Positions 25,920 through 35,420 of a DNA stretch of 64,000 bases are shown piece after piece. The stretch spans positions 62,001-126,000 of the forward strand of contig NZ_QTJY01000017.1 of the NCBI RefSeq assembly GCF_003703975.1, in the 5' to 3' direction. The translations under genes were made by a program, and so were the position numbers. The stretch's first letter is position 1, and the number at the start of each line of letters is the position of its first letter. This DNA comes from Larkinella soli (lineage in GTDB: Bacteria; Bacteroidota; Bacteroidia; Cytophagales; Spirosomataceae). The notes below the pieces were generated by a model. That model was given only the letters and a program-made list of their open reading frames with translations, was not told the origin of the DNA and made no database searches.

Positions 25920-27995
25920 ATGCGATACCTTTTCCTCTTTTCTCTGTTCACTTTGTCGGTTGCAGCCCAGAACCCCGTTATCGATTCGCTTCACACCCGC
26001 CTGAAGACCCTTCCGGCAGACAGCAACCGGGTCAATACCCTGCATGAACTGGCCACCAATTACTGGTGGAACGGCTTCGACTCCCTCGCCCGCGCGACGC
26101 TGTCGGAGGCCGTCCAACTGGCCGGAAAGATTCCTTTTCAGAAAGGGGACATCCGCGCCCGGCTCGCCCTGGCCCGGATCGAAGCCGATTACCTTTCCGA
26201 TACCCGATCGGCCCACGCCCAGCTCGACACGGCCGAGCGCCTGGCCCGAACCATCGGGGATCTCTCGCTTCAGGGGCAGGTGTGCCTCCGCCGGGCGCAG
26301 CTTTACGAAAACATCATGGAGAAGCTCCCCGCATCCCGCGAGCTTCTGCAGCAAGCCCTCACCCTGGTCAGGAAGGCCGGTGACAAACGGTGGGAAGGGC
26401 AGGTGTACAATGAAATGGCGATCATGAAAATGGGCGAAGGGCAGTACGTCGAAGCGATCAATCTCTGGCTGCAGGCCCGGCGGCTTCAGGAGTCGATAAA
26501 CGATCTGAAAAGCCTGCGGGGTACCCTGCCGAACCTGGGAGCCGCCTATCTGAAACTGAACCGGTACGACGATGCACTGGCCTGCTTTGCGGAAGCCGAA
26601 AAAGTGGCCGAAAAGCTGAACGACGCGATGGTTAAGCTGTTCATCGTGGGCCGAAAAGGGGAAATTCTGGAGAAAAAAGGCCGTTTTGCCGACGCACTGG
26701 CCCTGTATCAGCAGCAGGTAAAAGCCTATAAGGACCCCTACGTTCCGGCCAGCCTGGCCCGGGCCTACGGTGCTGTAGGACGGGTGTACATCCAGTTGAA
26801 ACAATACGACAAAGCCCTCGAATTCAGCCGGCTGTCGCAGGAGACCTACCGAAAGACCGTTGAAAAAACACAGGAAGCGCTGGAACATAACGCTCAGGCC
26901 AACTTCGGCAAAATCCACCTGGCCCTGAAACAATACGACCAGGTGATTCGCTACGCCCGGGAAGGGTTGTCCTGGACGAAAGGAGTGTCCGAAATGCGGC
27001 CCGAACGGACCGAATACATCCGCCAGCTCGCCGAAGCCTATGAACACCTGCACCAGCCCGCCCGGGCGCTGTTCTATTACAAGTGGTACAAAGCCGAAGC
27101 CGACACCATGCTGAACGAACAGGCCATCCAGAAAGCAACCGTTGCCAGCATGACGTATGATTTCGAGAAAAAGCAGCAGGGGGTAAAGCTTCAGCAGGCC
27201 CGGCAGCAGGCGCTCATTCAGTCGCTGGAAAATGAAAAGCTGGAACAGTCCCGGAACTTCCTGATCGCCCTGCTGCTGCTGAGTTCGGCCACGCTCGGTT
27301 ACGTTTTCTGGAGCAACCGGCGGCTGCGGCTCAACAACGAAGAACTCTTCCGGAAGAATGCGGAAATCGAAGCGGCCCTCTTCCGGGGTCAGACCATTGA
27401 ACGCAAGCGGGTCGCAACGGAACTTCACGACAGCGTGGCCGCCAAGGTATCGGCCCTGAAATGGCGGTTCGAAGCGCTGGACACCTCCCGGTTCGACCAG
27501 GAACTTCAGCGGGAACACGCCCGCCTGCTGGATCACATGGGCGAGGTGTACGACGACATCCGGGCCATCTCGCACAACCTCATGCCGGAAATTCTGGAAA
27601 AACAGGGGCTTCAGGCGGCCCTCATCAAGCTAACGGATACCCTGAACGTTCAGAACCGGACGCAGTTTCTGCTCGAAGTGGAGGAGTCGGGGGAGGACGT
27701 CCGGGGCCGAACGGCTTATGAACTCTACGCCATCACGCTGGAACTGGTCAACAACATCCTGAAGCACGCCAATGCCCGGCAGGCCGGCATTGCGCTCCAG
27801 CGTTCGAACGGGTTTCTGACCCTGACCGTGCAGGACAACGGCCGGGGCATGTCCGAACCCAGGGCAGACCCGGGCATCGGGCTTCAGAACCTGCAGGCGC
27901 GTCTGGACCGCCTGGGCGGCACTTTCTTCATCTCCACCCCTGAACCGGGCGGAACGCGCATCAACGTCCGGGTGCCTATAGCAGCCCGTGCCTGA
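25920..27995 (+). CDS. TPR-containing sensor histidine kinase (NarL type)
   Basis: 691 residues. Signal peptide (ends VAAQ), about nine TPR-like helical pairs (about 30-410) in the periplasm, coiled coil, one transmembrane helix (about 446-464), then a HisKA_3 dimerisation domain with phosphoacceptor H503 (ELHDSV). The HATPase domain has ELVNNILKHA and GRGMSEP followed by GIGLQNL. This layout is common in Bacteroidota and pairs with NarL/LuxR regulators; the converging regulator at 27976 is the obvious partner, overlapping at the 3' end by 20 bases. Divergent from the FHA-protease operon. Confidence 0.95.
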   Translation: MRYLFLFSLFTLSVAAQNPVIDSLHTRLKTLPADSNRVNTLHELATNYWWNGFDSLARATLSEAVQLAGKIPFQKGDIRARLALARIEADYLSDTRSAHAQLDTAERLARTIGDLSLQGQVCLRRAQLYENIMEKLPASRELLQQALTLVRKAGDKRWEGQVYNEMAIMKMGEGQYVEAINLWLQARRLQESINDLKSLRGTLPNLGAAYLKLNRYDDALACFAEAEKVAEKLNDAMVKLFIVGRKGEILEKKGRFADALALYQQQVKAYKDPYVPASLARAYGAVGRVYIQLKQYDKALEFSRLSQETYRKTVEKTQEALEHNAQANFGKIHLALKQYDQVIRYAREGLSWTKGVSEMRPERTEYIRQLAEAYEHLHQPARALFYYKWYKAEADTMLNEQAIQKATVASMTYDFEKKQQGVKLQQARQQALIQSLENEKLEQSRNFLIALLLLSSATLGYVFWSNRRLRLNNEELFRKNAEIEAALFRGQTIERKRVATELHDSVAAKVSALKWRFEALDTSRFDQELQREHARLLDHMGEVYDDIRAISHNLMPEILEKQGLQAALIKLTDTLNVQNRTQFLLEVEESGEDVRGRTAYELYAITLELVNNILKHANARQAGIALQRSNGFLTLTVQDNGRGMSEPRADPGIGLQNLQARLDRLGGTFFISTPEPGGTRINVRVPIAARA

Positions 27996-28626
27996 CGGCG
28001 TATTTGATGATGCCGATGGAGTTTTTCACCCCCAGCTTGCGGAGAATATTGTGCCGGTGGGTTTCGACGGTGCCGGGGCTGATGAACAGCTTGTCGGCAA
28101 TGGCGTTGGTCGATAATTCCTGAGCAATCAGGCGGATGATCTCGATCTCGCGGTCGGTGAGCGGAGCCAGCGGGGCAGGTGCCTCGTCCGACGCCCGAAC
28201 GGCGGTCATGGGAAGGGCCACCAACTGGGTCATGACGGATTCGGAGAAGTATTTCTCCCCCCGGGCGATGGTTTTAATGGCTTTTTCCAGCTCGTTCTTG
28301 CCGGCTTTTTTCATGACGTAGCCGGAAATGCCGGCCCGGAAGGCTTCCCGGATATTGTCGGCGTCCTCCGAGACGGTCAGCATCAGCACTTTGACCATCG
28401 GAAACTGCTGCCGGATTTTGAGGGTGAGGTTGATCCCGTCGAGGTCGGGCATATTCATATCGGAAAGAACGATATCGACTTCGTTATTCTTCAGAAACTC
28501 CAGCACTTTCCGGCTGTCGTTCAGGGTACCGACCACCTCCACACTCTCGATGCGGCTTAGAAGCAGGGACAGGCTATCCAGAATAATTTCGTGATCGTCG
28601 GTGATCAGGACACGAATGGGTGACAT
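27976..28626 (-). CDS. NarL/LuxR-family response regulator
   Basis: 216 residues from the ATG at 28626. Receiver domain about 1-120 with acidic pair D10/D11, phosphoacceptor D56 (SDMNMP) and a Lys near 107. The LuxR-type helix-turn-helix (about 150-213) has LTDREIEIIRL and SPGTVETHRHNI. Likely partner of the TPR sensor kinase. Candidate targets include the neighbouring repeat-bearing control region at 25796-25861, but this is unproven. Confidence 0.95.
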   Translation of the reverse strand: MSPIRVLITDDHEIILDSLSLLLSRIESVEVVGTLNDSRKVLEFLKNNEVDIVLSDMNMPDLDGINLTLKIRQQFPMVKVLMLTVSEDADNIREAFRAGISGYVMKKAGKNELEKAIKTIARGEKYFSESVMTQLVALPMTAVRASDEAPAPLAPLTDREIEIIRLIAQELSTNAIADKLFISPGTVETHRHNILRKLGVKNSIGIIKYAVRHGLL

Positions 28627-28656
28627 AGAAATCAGGTTCGGAGGGTAGGCAAGAAT

Positions 28657-28664
28657 CAAATATA
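28657..28664 (-). promoter_or_regulatory. -7 element of the response regulator gene
   Basis: TATATTTG on the minus strand, about 31 bases before the start codon. It lies only 12 bases from the divergent -7 element at 28677. Confidence 0.5.
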
Positions 28665-28676
28665 AAAATTCTCCTT

Positions 28677-28684
28677 TATTTTTG
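28677..28684 (+). promoter_or_regulatory. -7 element of the DUF3592 gene
   Basis: TATTTTTG on the plus strand, 19 bases before the ATG at 28704, implying a very short leader. Confidence 0.5.
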
Positions 28685-28703
28685 TCCTGTCACCGTAAAA
28701 AGC

Positions 28704-29129
28704 ATGAAATCGATTGTTCCTGAGTTAATTATGCTGGTCTTCCTGACCGCCGGTCTGGTGCTCTCCGCAGCCGCACTTCATACGTATCTGGAGAAAAAGA
28801 AATTAATCGAGGAAGGCGTTGCTACTCAGGGTATTGTGATTGCGCTGAACAGGACGTCCTCCAAATCCTATACCCGGGCGCCCTCCATTCAATACCGTAC
28901 GCAGGACGGGCGTGTGCTGGTTCACCACAGCAGCGAAGGCCGGAACCCGCCGGCATATCAGGTCGGGGAAGTAGTCACGGTGTATTATCATCCGGACCGG
29001 CCCGAGGATGTACACCTGGAAGGTAACTACCTGATGGTATATGTTTTGGGGGCGTTTGGGGGCGGCTTCCTCCTCCTTTCCATCTGGAGTCTGCCGGCCA
29101 TCGTCCGGGCGCTGATCTCCCTGTTCTGA
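28704..29129 (+). CDS. DUF3592-family membrane protein
   Basis: 141 residues: an N-terminal membrane helix (about 6-26), a beta-rich loop domain with the DUF3592 pattern (GIVIALN near the start, RVLVHHSSEG, VGEVVTVYYHPDRPEDV) and a second helix (about 110-135). The function of the family is unknown. Own promoter, divergent from the response regulator. Confidence 0.8.
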   Translation: MKSIVPELIMLVFLTAGLVLSAAALHTYLEKKKLIEEGVATQGIVIALNRTSSKSYTRAPSIQYRTQDGRVLVHHSSEGRNPPAYQVGEVVTVYYHPDRPEDVHLEGNYLMVYVLGAFGGGFLLLSIWSLPAIVRALISLF

Positions 29130-29140
29130 ATGCCGGCCTA

Positions 29141-29467
29141 TCAATACCGCAGCACCCAGGCCTTCAGGTCCGGCAGAAAGCCGGTATAGGTATCGGTGCC
29201 GCAGGCCGCACGCCCGGTTTGGGCCGCCAGATCCAGGGTCAGGGTGCAGGAAACCCGGCCGGGGTACTTTCGCACCTGCATCTCCACCACCGAGTCGGAA
29301 TGCCAGACGATCCGGTCGGCACTCCAGACATCACCCTTCAGGTCAAACAGCAAGGCCCCGTCGGCTACGCGGTAAATGCTGGGTTCCTCGATCCAGTGAC
29401 TCATCCGGACTTCAAAAACATCGAACACGATCCGGTAGGTACAGGCCGGGGAAAGATTCTCTTCCAT
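29141..29467 (-). CDS. Hypothetical soluble protein
   Basis: 108 residues, ATG at 29467. A beta-rich sequence with no signal peptide or membrane segment and a WSADRIVWHSDS stretch. No family recognised. Codon use matches the GC-rich neighbours, which supports it as a real gene. Confidence 0.6.
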   Translation of the reverse strand: MEENLSPACTYRIVFDVFEVRMSHWIEEPSIYRVADGALLFDLKGDVWSADRIVWHSDSVVEMQVRKYPGRVSCTLTLDLAAQTGRAACGTDTYTGFLPDLKAWVLRY

Positions 29468-29523
29468 GTGAAAAATGTATAGCTTTCGGATTGATTAACC
29501 TTCCCATTACCTGTAACTTACAA

Positions 29524-29988
29524 ATGCCAAACAGTTACGCCCAACTTTACATTCATCTGGTTTTTGCAGTCAAATACCGTTCCGGTCTGATTCGGCCCGC
29601 CTGGAAGGAGGACCTGTACCGGTATATCACCGGCATCATCCGAAACCAGGGCCACCAGCTGATTGCCATCAACGGCATGCCCGATCATCTGCATATCCTG
29701 ATCGGTCTGAATCCCCGACAATCCCTTTCCGATCCGATGCAGGGCATCAAAGGCGATTCCTCGCGCTGGATCAATCAGAACCGGTTCACCCCCGGCCGAT
29801 TTGAATGGCAGCAGGGCTACGGCGCCTTTTCCTACAGTCGCTCCCAGATCGATACGGTCGTCAAATATATTGAACGGTAGGAAGCGCACCATCGCAAAAC
29901 TACGTTTCTGGAGGAATACACCGCGTTTTTGACTCGTTTCGGGATCGATTTCGATGAACGGTATTTATTTCAACCGCCGGCGGAGTAA
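29524..29988 (+). pseudogene. REP-associated tyrosine transposase (IS200-like Y1), stop-interrupted
   Basis: From ATG 29524 the frame encodes a Y1 transposase: HLVFAVKYR, the metal-binding HUH as DHLHIL, GDSSRWIN, WQQGYGAFSYS, and IDTVVKYIER. A TAG at 29878-29880 then interrupts it, where relatives usually have a Gln or Lys codon. The frame resumes with EAHHRKTTFLEEY and continues to the TAA at 29986-29988, giving a normal length of about 154 residues. It is most likely inactivated by one point mutation. Hairpin repeats follow directly. Confidence 0.85.
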
Positions 29989-29996
29989 CCGGATTC

Positions 29997-30131
29997 GGGT
30001 AAGTCGCTAAAGCGACTAATTCGGAAGCATATGGTTGCAGGCATCTACAGACATTAGGTCGCATAGCGACCCAATGCTTGTAGAATACCAGGACTTTGGT
30101 TACCCGCCCCAGTCGCTAAAGCGACTTACCC
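29997..30131. repeat. REP-like palindromes downstream of the transposase
   Basis: A 21-bp perfect inverted repeat, 29997-30017 and 30111-30131. Each arm has the self-complementary core AGTCGCTAAAGCGACT. Between them a third hairpin (about 30045-30084) has core GGTCGC-ATA-GCGACC with longer imperfect arms (TCTACA ... TGTAGA). This matches the REP/BIME arrangement expected for a RAYT. Confidence 0.8.
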
Positions 30132-30141
30132 CTCTGGGAAC

Positions 30142-30170
30142 AAAAAAGGCGGGGTTTCAACCCCGCCTTT
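30142..30170 (-). terminator. Rho-independent terminator of clpB
   Basis: AAAGGCGGGG-tttcaa-CCCCGCCTTT hairpin with a T6 run on the minus strand, 14 bases past the clpB stop. Confidence 0.9.
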
Positions 30171-30183
30171 CAATTGATTTCGA

Positions 30184-32814
30184 TTACTGAATTTCCACCG
30201 GCCCGACGTTGTAGAAGAGGATTTCTTCCTGTCCGTCCTCGTTTTCGTTCATCATCATGCCGACCACCGCATTTTTCTGAATCCGCCCGGCCAGAATTTC
30301 CTTGGACAGAGCGTTCAGGATGCGCCGTTGCAGCACCCGCTTCAGCGGCCTAGCCCCAAACTGCGGGTCGAACCCTTCTTCGCCCAGCCTGTCGAGCACC
30401 TCCTTGTCGGCTTCGAGGGTAATGCCCTGCTCGGCCAGCCGGTCCTGAATCTGTTTAAACTGGATACCGACGATCTTGCGGAGTTCACGCCTGGTCAGCG
30501 GCTGGAACATCACGATCTCGTCGATACGGTTCAGGAACTCGGGGCGCACGGTCTGTTTCAGCAATTCGAACACCTCCTCTTTCGCATCTTCGATGACCTT
30601 CTCCCGGTTCCAGTCTTCCATAGCGGCAAACCGCTCCCGGATGATCTGCGACCCGATGTTGGAAGTCATGATGATGATCGTATTCTTGAAGTTGGCAACC
30701 CGGCCCTTGTTATCGGTCAGGCGGCCGTCGTCCAGCACCTGGAGCAGGATGTTGAACACGTCGGGGTGCGCCTTTTCGATCTCATCGAGCAGGATCACGC
30801 TGTACGGCTTCCGGCGGACGGCCTCCGTCAACTGCCCTCCTTCGTCGTAGCCTACATAGCCCGGAGGAGCCCCGATCAGACGGCTGACGGCGTGGCGCTC
30901 CTGGTATTCGGACATATCGATCCGGACCATGGCGTTGTCGTCATTGAACAGGTACTCGGCGAGCGCCTTGGCCAGTTCGGTTTTCCCGACGCCCGTGGTG
31001 CCCAGGAAGATAAACGAACCGATCGGCCGTTTGGGATCCTGCATTCCGGCCCGGCTCCGGCGGACGGCGTCGGCCACCACCTGAATGGCTTCCTCCTGCC
31101 CGGCTACCCGCTTGGCCAGTTCGTCTTCGAGGTGCAGGAGTTTTTCCCGTTCCGACTGCATCATCCGGCTGACCGGGATGCCCGTCCATTTGGCGACTAC
31201 TTCGGCGATGTCGTCGGCGGTCACTTCTTCCTGAAGCATGGCCTTTCCGCCCTGCATCTCTTTACTTTGTTCCTGAAACTCCTTCAGCTTGTTCTGACTT
31301 TCCAGAATCTTGCCGTAGCGGAGTTCGGCCACCCGGCCGTAGTCACCGGCCCGTTCGGCCTGCTCGGCTTCGAGTTTATACTGGTCGATTTTTTCCTTTT
31401 CCTGCCGGATGGCGTCGAGCGTCGATTTTTCGTTCTGCCACTTGGCTTTCAGGTCGTCGCGTTTCTCGTTGAGGTCGGCGATTTCCCGGCTCAGAACGGA
31501 TTCCTTGTCGCGATTTTCTTCCCGGCGGATGGCCTCCCGCTCGATCTCCAGTTGCATGATCCGGCGATTCAGTTCGTCAAGTTCTTCCGGGACCGAGTCG
31601 ATTTCCAGACGGAGTTTGGCGGCCGCTTCGTCCATCAGGTCGATGGCTTTGTCGGGCAGGAAGCGGTCGGAAATATACCGGTTTGAGAGTTCGACGGCCG
31701 AGATGACGGCGTCGTCCTGGATGCGGACCCCGTGGTGCAGTTCGTATTTTTCCTTGATGCCCCGCAGGATCGAGATGGCGTCCGGCACATCCGGCTCATC
31801 CACCAGCACCGACTGGAACCGGCGTTCGAGCGCTTTATCCTTCTCGATGTATTTCTGGTATTCCTTCAGCGTGGTGGCTCCGATGGCGTGGAGTTCACCC
31901 CGGGCCAGCGCCGGTTTCAGCAGGTTGGCCGCATCCATAGCGCCTTCTCCCCCGCCCGCACCCGCGCCGATGAGCGTATGGATTTCGTCGATGAACAGGA
32001 CGATTTCGCCTTCCGAGTCGGTCACTTCCTTGATGACGGCTTTCAGACGCTCTTCAAATTCACCTTTATATTTCGCCCCGGCTACGAGCAGCCCCATGTC
32101 CAGCGACACGATGGTCTTGGATTTCAGATTTTCGGGAACGTCGCCCTGCACGATCCGCTGGGCGAGTCCTTCCACAATGGCGGTTTTCCCGACGCCCGGT
32201 TCACCGAGCAGAATCGGGTTGTTTTTCGTCCGGCGGCTCAGGATCTGAAGCACGCGCCGGATTTCCTCATCCCGGCCGATGACGGGGTCGATTTTCCCTG
32301 CCCTGGCCAGTTCGTTCAGGTTTTTGCTGTACCGTTCGAGCGAGCGGTATTTTGCTTCGGCATTCTGATCTTTCACGCTCTCGTTTCCTCTCAATTCGCG
32401 GATGGCGGTTTTCAGCAACTTTTCGCTGAAACCGAGGTCTTTCAACAAGGTCGCCACGGCGTCTTTGCCGGCCAGAAGCCCCAGCAGCATCAGTTCGACG
32501 CTGACGAACTCGTCGTTAAATTCTTTCAGAAAGCCGCCGGCCTTTTGCAGGGCCGCGGCCAGTTCGTTGCTCAGGTACGGTGAGCCGCCGGATACTTTCG
32601 GGTATCCGTTGACGATGGTGTCGAGCCGGCTGGTCAGTTGCTGCCGGTTTACGTTGAGTTTCTTCAGCAGAAAGTTGGCCGTATTGGGGTCCTCATCCAG
32701 GATGGCCTTCAGAGCGTGGCCGGTTTCGATGGCCTGCTGGCCGTTGCCGAGGGCAATCATCGAAGCCTGCTGGATCACTTCCTGCGCCTTAATGGTGTAA
32801 TTATTAAAGTTCAT
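30184..32814 (-). CDS. clpB: ATP-dependent disaggregase ClpB
   Basis: 876 residues, the usual length. Clp N-domain about 1-145, first AAA module with Walker A GEPGVGKT (about 206), an inserted coiled-coil middle domain (about 410-520), second AAA module with GTTGVGKT (about 606) and Walker B LLDEIEKA, then the C-terminal domain. It works with DnaK to pull apart aggregated proteins in the cytoplasm. The 5' region lacks an obvious -7 box but holds a palindrome at 32968-32985 that resembles a sigma-54 site. Confidence 0.98.
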   Translation of the reverse strand: MNFNNYTIKAQEVIQQASMIALGNGQQAIETGHALKAILDEDPNTANFLLKKLNVNRQQLTSRLDTIVNGYPKVSGGSPYLSNELAAALQKAGGFLKEFNDEFVSVELMLLGLLAGKDAVATLLKDLGFSEKLLKTAIRELRGNESVKDQNAEAKYRSLERYSKNLNELARAGKIDPVIGRDEEIRRVLQILSRRTKNNPILLGEPGVGKTAIVEGLAQRIVQGDVPENLKSKTIVSLDMGLLVAGAKYKGEFEERLKAVIKEVTDSEGEIVLFIDEIHTLIGAGAGGGEGAMDAANLLKPALARGELHAIGATTLKEYQKYIEKDKALERRFQSVLVDEPDVPDAISILRGIKEKYELHHGVRIQDDAVISAVELSNRYISDRFLPDKAIDLMDEAAAKLRLEIDSVPEELDELNRRIMQLEIEREAIRREENRDKESVLSREIADLNEKRDDLKAKWQNEKSTLDAIRQEKEKIDQYKLEAEQAERAGDYGRVAELRYGKILESQNKLKEFQEQSKEMQGGKAMLQEEVTADDIAEVVAKWTGIPVSRMMQSEREKLLHLEDELAKRVAGQEEAIQVVADAVRRSRAGMQDPKRPIGSFIFLGTTGVGKTELAKALAEYLFNDDNAMVRIDMSEYQERHAVSRLIGAPPGYVGYDEGGQLTEAVRRKPYSVILLDEIEKAHPDVFNILLQVLDDGRLTDNKGRVANFKNTIIIMTSNIGSQIIRERFAAMEDWNREKVIEDAKEEVFELLKQTVRPEFLNRIDEIVMFQPLTRRELRKIVGIQFKQIQDRLAEQGITLEADKEVLDRLGEEGFDPQFGARPLKRVLQRRILNALSKEILAGRIQKNAVVGMMMNENEDGQEEILFYNVGPVEIQ

Positions 32815-32967
32815 GGCTTTAGGTTCGTTTTCGGTCCGTCGCCGGGTGGTGCCGCAGCAACGGCCTCTTCCTTTTTCAGACTTGTTGTTCCTGTTCTACG
32901 CCGGATATTTAACAAATGCCGGGCCATAGGGTTTATTCGGCCATTTTGTCGCAAATACTTGCAGAAA

Positions 32968-32985
32968 TGGCAATTTTCTTGCCAA
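32968..32985. promoter_or_regulatory. Palindrome resembling a sigma-54 -24/-12 site between clpB and a lipoprotein gene
   Basis: On the minus strand TGGCAAG-N4-TTGC lies about 155 bases before clpB, close to the consensus TGGCACG-N4-TTGC. Because it is palindromic, the plus strand also reads TGGCAAT-N4-TTGC towards the gene at 33099. It could equally be an operator. Confidence 0.35.
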
Positions 32986-33098
32986 TTTGACACATGCAGC
33001 TTCGTCAGCCGGCCGCCTGATTTTCCTGATGCCGGTCGTTATGAATTGACGAAATTCTTGGCGAATTTTACATACCACGAACCTTTGACTTTTAGAAT

Positions 33099-33899
33099 AT
33101 GTCGATAAAATCCTTCCTATCCGTGAGTGTCACCGCCTTCCTGCTGCTTTGCTGCGGAAAAGAGAACGGTGGCCCGGACCCAATACCCGGTCCGGCCTGT
33201 GTGGTCAATGAGTTCCCGGACACCTATTTCGACTCAGGTTCCTACACCGTTACGTATGACGAGAATGGGCGGGTGGCCGCCATCAAACAGTTTTCGTTCA
33301 ATCTGTTTACGTTCACCTACGACGCCAACGGGCGAGTCAGCAAATTCAAAGCCGGGGTTTCTCAACTGGAGGGACTTGGCGGTGAGGAACATACCGTCAC
33401 CTATGATGCCTCCGGCCGGATCGCCACCATCGAGGCTTCCACGGAAGACGGCCTGAACGGAACCTACAAGATCACCGCCACGCCGACCTACGATGCCCAG
33501 AACCGGGTGACGAAAATGACCGTAACCGACCCCAAAGGCACCGTATATGATTATACCAAACGCATGGAATACGACAATGCCGGCAACGTAACGAAGGTGT
33601 ATCTGGCCCGGGAAGGCGAGGCTGAAAAGCTGGTTGCCGAATATACCTACGACGCCAAAAAATCGCCTTTCGCCGAGCAGAAGGCTTTTCAGTTCATTCC
33701 GCTGATCTCCTCGCAGGCCGATAAGAGCCACTACCTGAGTCCTAACAATCCGGCCGTCTTCACCGGAACGAGTTACAACTATTCGGCTTCGTACCAGTAT
33801 ACGAACGACCTGCCGGCCCAGATGACGCTCGCCCTGAAAAAAACCGGCGATCCGGCTCCGACGAGCAAACAGAAGGAATATAAGTACACCTGCAAATAG
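33099..33899 (+). CDS. Lipoprotein with YD-like (RHS-type) repeats
   Basis: 266 residues. The lipoprotein signal ends LLLCCG. The mature protein consists of repeated strands of the form tYDxxGRv (YDENGRVAAI, YDANGRVSKF, YDASGRIATI, YDAQNRVTKM, YDNAGNVTKV), which is the YD/RHS pattern, and ends in a Cys. It is short and lacks any toxin or RHS core, so it is probably a surface lipoprotein of unknown role. Starts 284 bases from divergent clpB. Confidence 0.75.
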   Translation: MSIKSFLSVSVTAFLLLCCGKENGGPDPIPGPACVVNEFPDTYFDSGSYTVTYDENGRVAAIKQFSFNLFTFTYDANGRVSKFKAGVSQLEGLGGEEHTVTYDASGRIATIEASTEDGLNGTYKITATPTYDAQNRVTKMTVTDPKGTVYDYTKRMEYDNAGNVTKVYLAREGEAEKLVAEYTYDAKKSPFAEQKAFQFIPLISSQADKSHYLSPNNPAVFTGTSYNYSASYQYTNDLPAQMTLALKKTGDPAPTSKQKEYKYTCK

Positions 33900-33909
33900 A
33901 ACCGGAGTA

Positions 33910-34362
33910 TTAAAGCGAGGTGTAGGAATACGTTTCCCGGTCCTCGTTCCGACCCTCGTTCTCCCACCAGGGCAGCGCTTCCTCCTCGTCATATTCAAGA
34001 TCGGCCACCTCCGTCGGAAGCGGCCTGAACCGAACCTCCCAAACCCACCGGGCGGCCACCGCAGCGGCAGCGATCGCCAGCGCCCCGGTAAGGGCGGTAT
34101 TTTTGCCGTACTGCCGGGTGGCGATACCGGCAAATCCGGCCACGAACGGCAGCAGAAAATAAGGGCCGTTCGCAAAAGTCCAGCCGGCCGGAACGATGGG
34201 ATTCTGATCGAACGTCTCTTTATATTCAGGCAGGAGGTCGTCGTATTCGTCAGCCGGAATACTCGGCGAGTCCGACCGGCGCCGGCCGGCGCGCATGGTA
34301 TAAAGGATGCTTCCAACAACCAGAACCGCAGTTCCGATTCGCCAAAACGAAGTCTTCTTCAT
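33910..34362 (-). CDS. Hypothetical membrane protein
   Basis: 150 residues with an N-terminal membrane segment (about 8-24), an acidic loop, and hydrophobic segments at about 66-82 and 90-108. The C-terminal tail is strongly acidic (EYDEEEALPWWENEG). No family recognised. It converges with the YD lipoprotein with 10 bases between stops. Confidence 0.6.
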   Translation of the reverse strand: MKKTSFWRIGTAVLVVGSILYTMRAGRRRSDSPSIPADEYDDLLPEYKETFDQNPIVPAGWTFANGPYFLLPFVAGFAGIATRQYGKNTALTGALAIAAAAVAARWVWEVRFRPLPTEVADLEYDEEEALPWWENEGRNEDRETYSYTSL

Positions 34363-34394
34363 GGAAGGATGACGTATTAATCCGAATGAACCGC

Positions 34395-34420
34395 AAAAGC
34401 CGCCCGAATGGGCGGCTTTT
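34395..34420 (-). terminator. Terminator of the second dehydrogenase gene
   Basis: AAAAGCCGCCC-gaat-GGGCGGCTTTT, directly after the stop on the minus strand. Confidence 0.85.
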
Positions 34421-34436
34421 GTCGGACAACAATCAG

Positions 34437-35420
34437 TTAATTCAGGGACAGGGAATCGAAGAGGGAATCTTTGGCGGCCCTGGCTTTGCGGCTGAGGTTC
34501 CAGCCGTCATACCAGTTGCCCCGGTCTCCGCCGAAGGCCCACAGCAGCGCCGTAGCCGCCACTACGCCGACCGCCACGGCCGTGATCAGCAGCGCCTGAT
34601 CCTGTTTCTCCTGCTCCGCTTCGTTCGGGCGTTCGAGCAGCTTCCGCATATTTCCGGAGACGGCCTGATCCGGCAGCACGTGCGACATGGCCACCTGGGC
34701 TTTGTTCATCATTCCGGAAACGACCTTGTCCTTGCCTTTCATCAGGGCATCGTACCCGTCTTTGGCCACTTTGGCCGGATCGCCGGTTTCCTGGGCCAGT
34801 TTGTGTGCGCGGGTGCCTTCGGCCCCGGCCTTGTGGAAGAAGTCGGTATTGGTGGCACCCGGCATCAGGGCCGTTACCGTAATGTTGGTGTCCTTCAATT
34901 CATTGCGGAGCGCTTCCGTAAATGACAGAATGAACGATTTGGTGGCGCCGTACACGGCCATCAGCGGGTGGGGCATCACGGAGGCAATCGAACCCAGCAT
35001 CAGGATTTTGCCCTCGTTCCGCTGGACCATATCCTTCAGGAAAAGCTTGCTCAGGTGAACCAGGGCGCTCACATTCAACTGGATGATGCCCAGCTCTTTA
35101 TGAATGTCCGTTTCACTGGCGAACATACCGTATTCACCCATTCCGGCATTGTTGACGAGCACGTTGACCTCCATGCCGCTTCGTTTGACCTCGTCGTAGA
35201 TTTCCTCCGGCGATTTGGGATCCATCAGGTCCCGGGCGATCGGGGTGGCTTTGATCCCGAACTGCTCCTCGTATTCGTGGGCAATCTGGGTCAGGCTTTC
35301 GCTGCTCCGGGCCACCAGAATCAGATTGTAGCCGTCTTTGGCAAACAGATTGGCCAGTTCGCGGCCAATACCGCTCGTTGCCCCGGTTACCAGGGCAGTT
35401 TTTCCCGTTTGTGATTCCAT
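34437..35420 (-). CDS. Short-chain dehydrogenase with C-terminal membrane tail (paralog)
   Basis: 327 residues. TGATSGIG near the start, NNAGMGEYG, LMLGSIAS with the catalytic Ser, and YGATK as YxxxK. As in the copy at 18226, a tail beyond the SDR core has a hydrophobic helix (about 278-297) and a short amphipathic end. The two proteins share many blocks (GLAVYxATK region, FLKDMVxRNEGKIL), so they are duplicates, but this one keeps the standard NNAG where the other has NDAG. Substrate unknown. Confidence 0.9.
   Translation of the reverse strand: MESQTGKTALVTGATSGIGRELANLFAKDGYNLILVARSSESLTQIAHEYEEQFGIKATPIARDLMDPKSPEEIYDEVKRSGMEVNVLVNNAGMGEYGMFASETDIHKELGIIQLNVSALVHLSKLFLKDMVQRNEGKILMLGSIASVMPHPLMAVYGATKSFILSFTEALRNELKDTNITVTALMPGATNTDFFHKAGAEGTRAHKLAQETGDPAKVAKDGYDALMKGKDKVVSGMMNKAQVAMSHVLPDQAVSGNMRKLLERPNEAEQEKQDQALLITAVAVGVVAATALLWAFGGDRGNWYDGWNLSRKARAAKDSLFDSLSLN

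Noticed and set aside
25851-27575. Long minus-strand open frame opposite the TPR sensor kinase
   Set aside because: Its translation is low in structure and rich in shadow-type residues, while the opposite frame has clear TPR and kinase motifs.
29997-30131. CRISPR-like repeats considered for the palindromes after the transposase
   Set aside because: There are only three copies, they are self-complementary and unevenly spaced, and they are tied to a RAYT gene, so REP elements fit better.
30328-31686. Long plus-strand open frame opposite clpB
   Set aside because: It is a compositional shadow of the GC-rich clpB codons; ClpB on the other strand is certain and the frame's translation has no recognisable domain.
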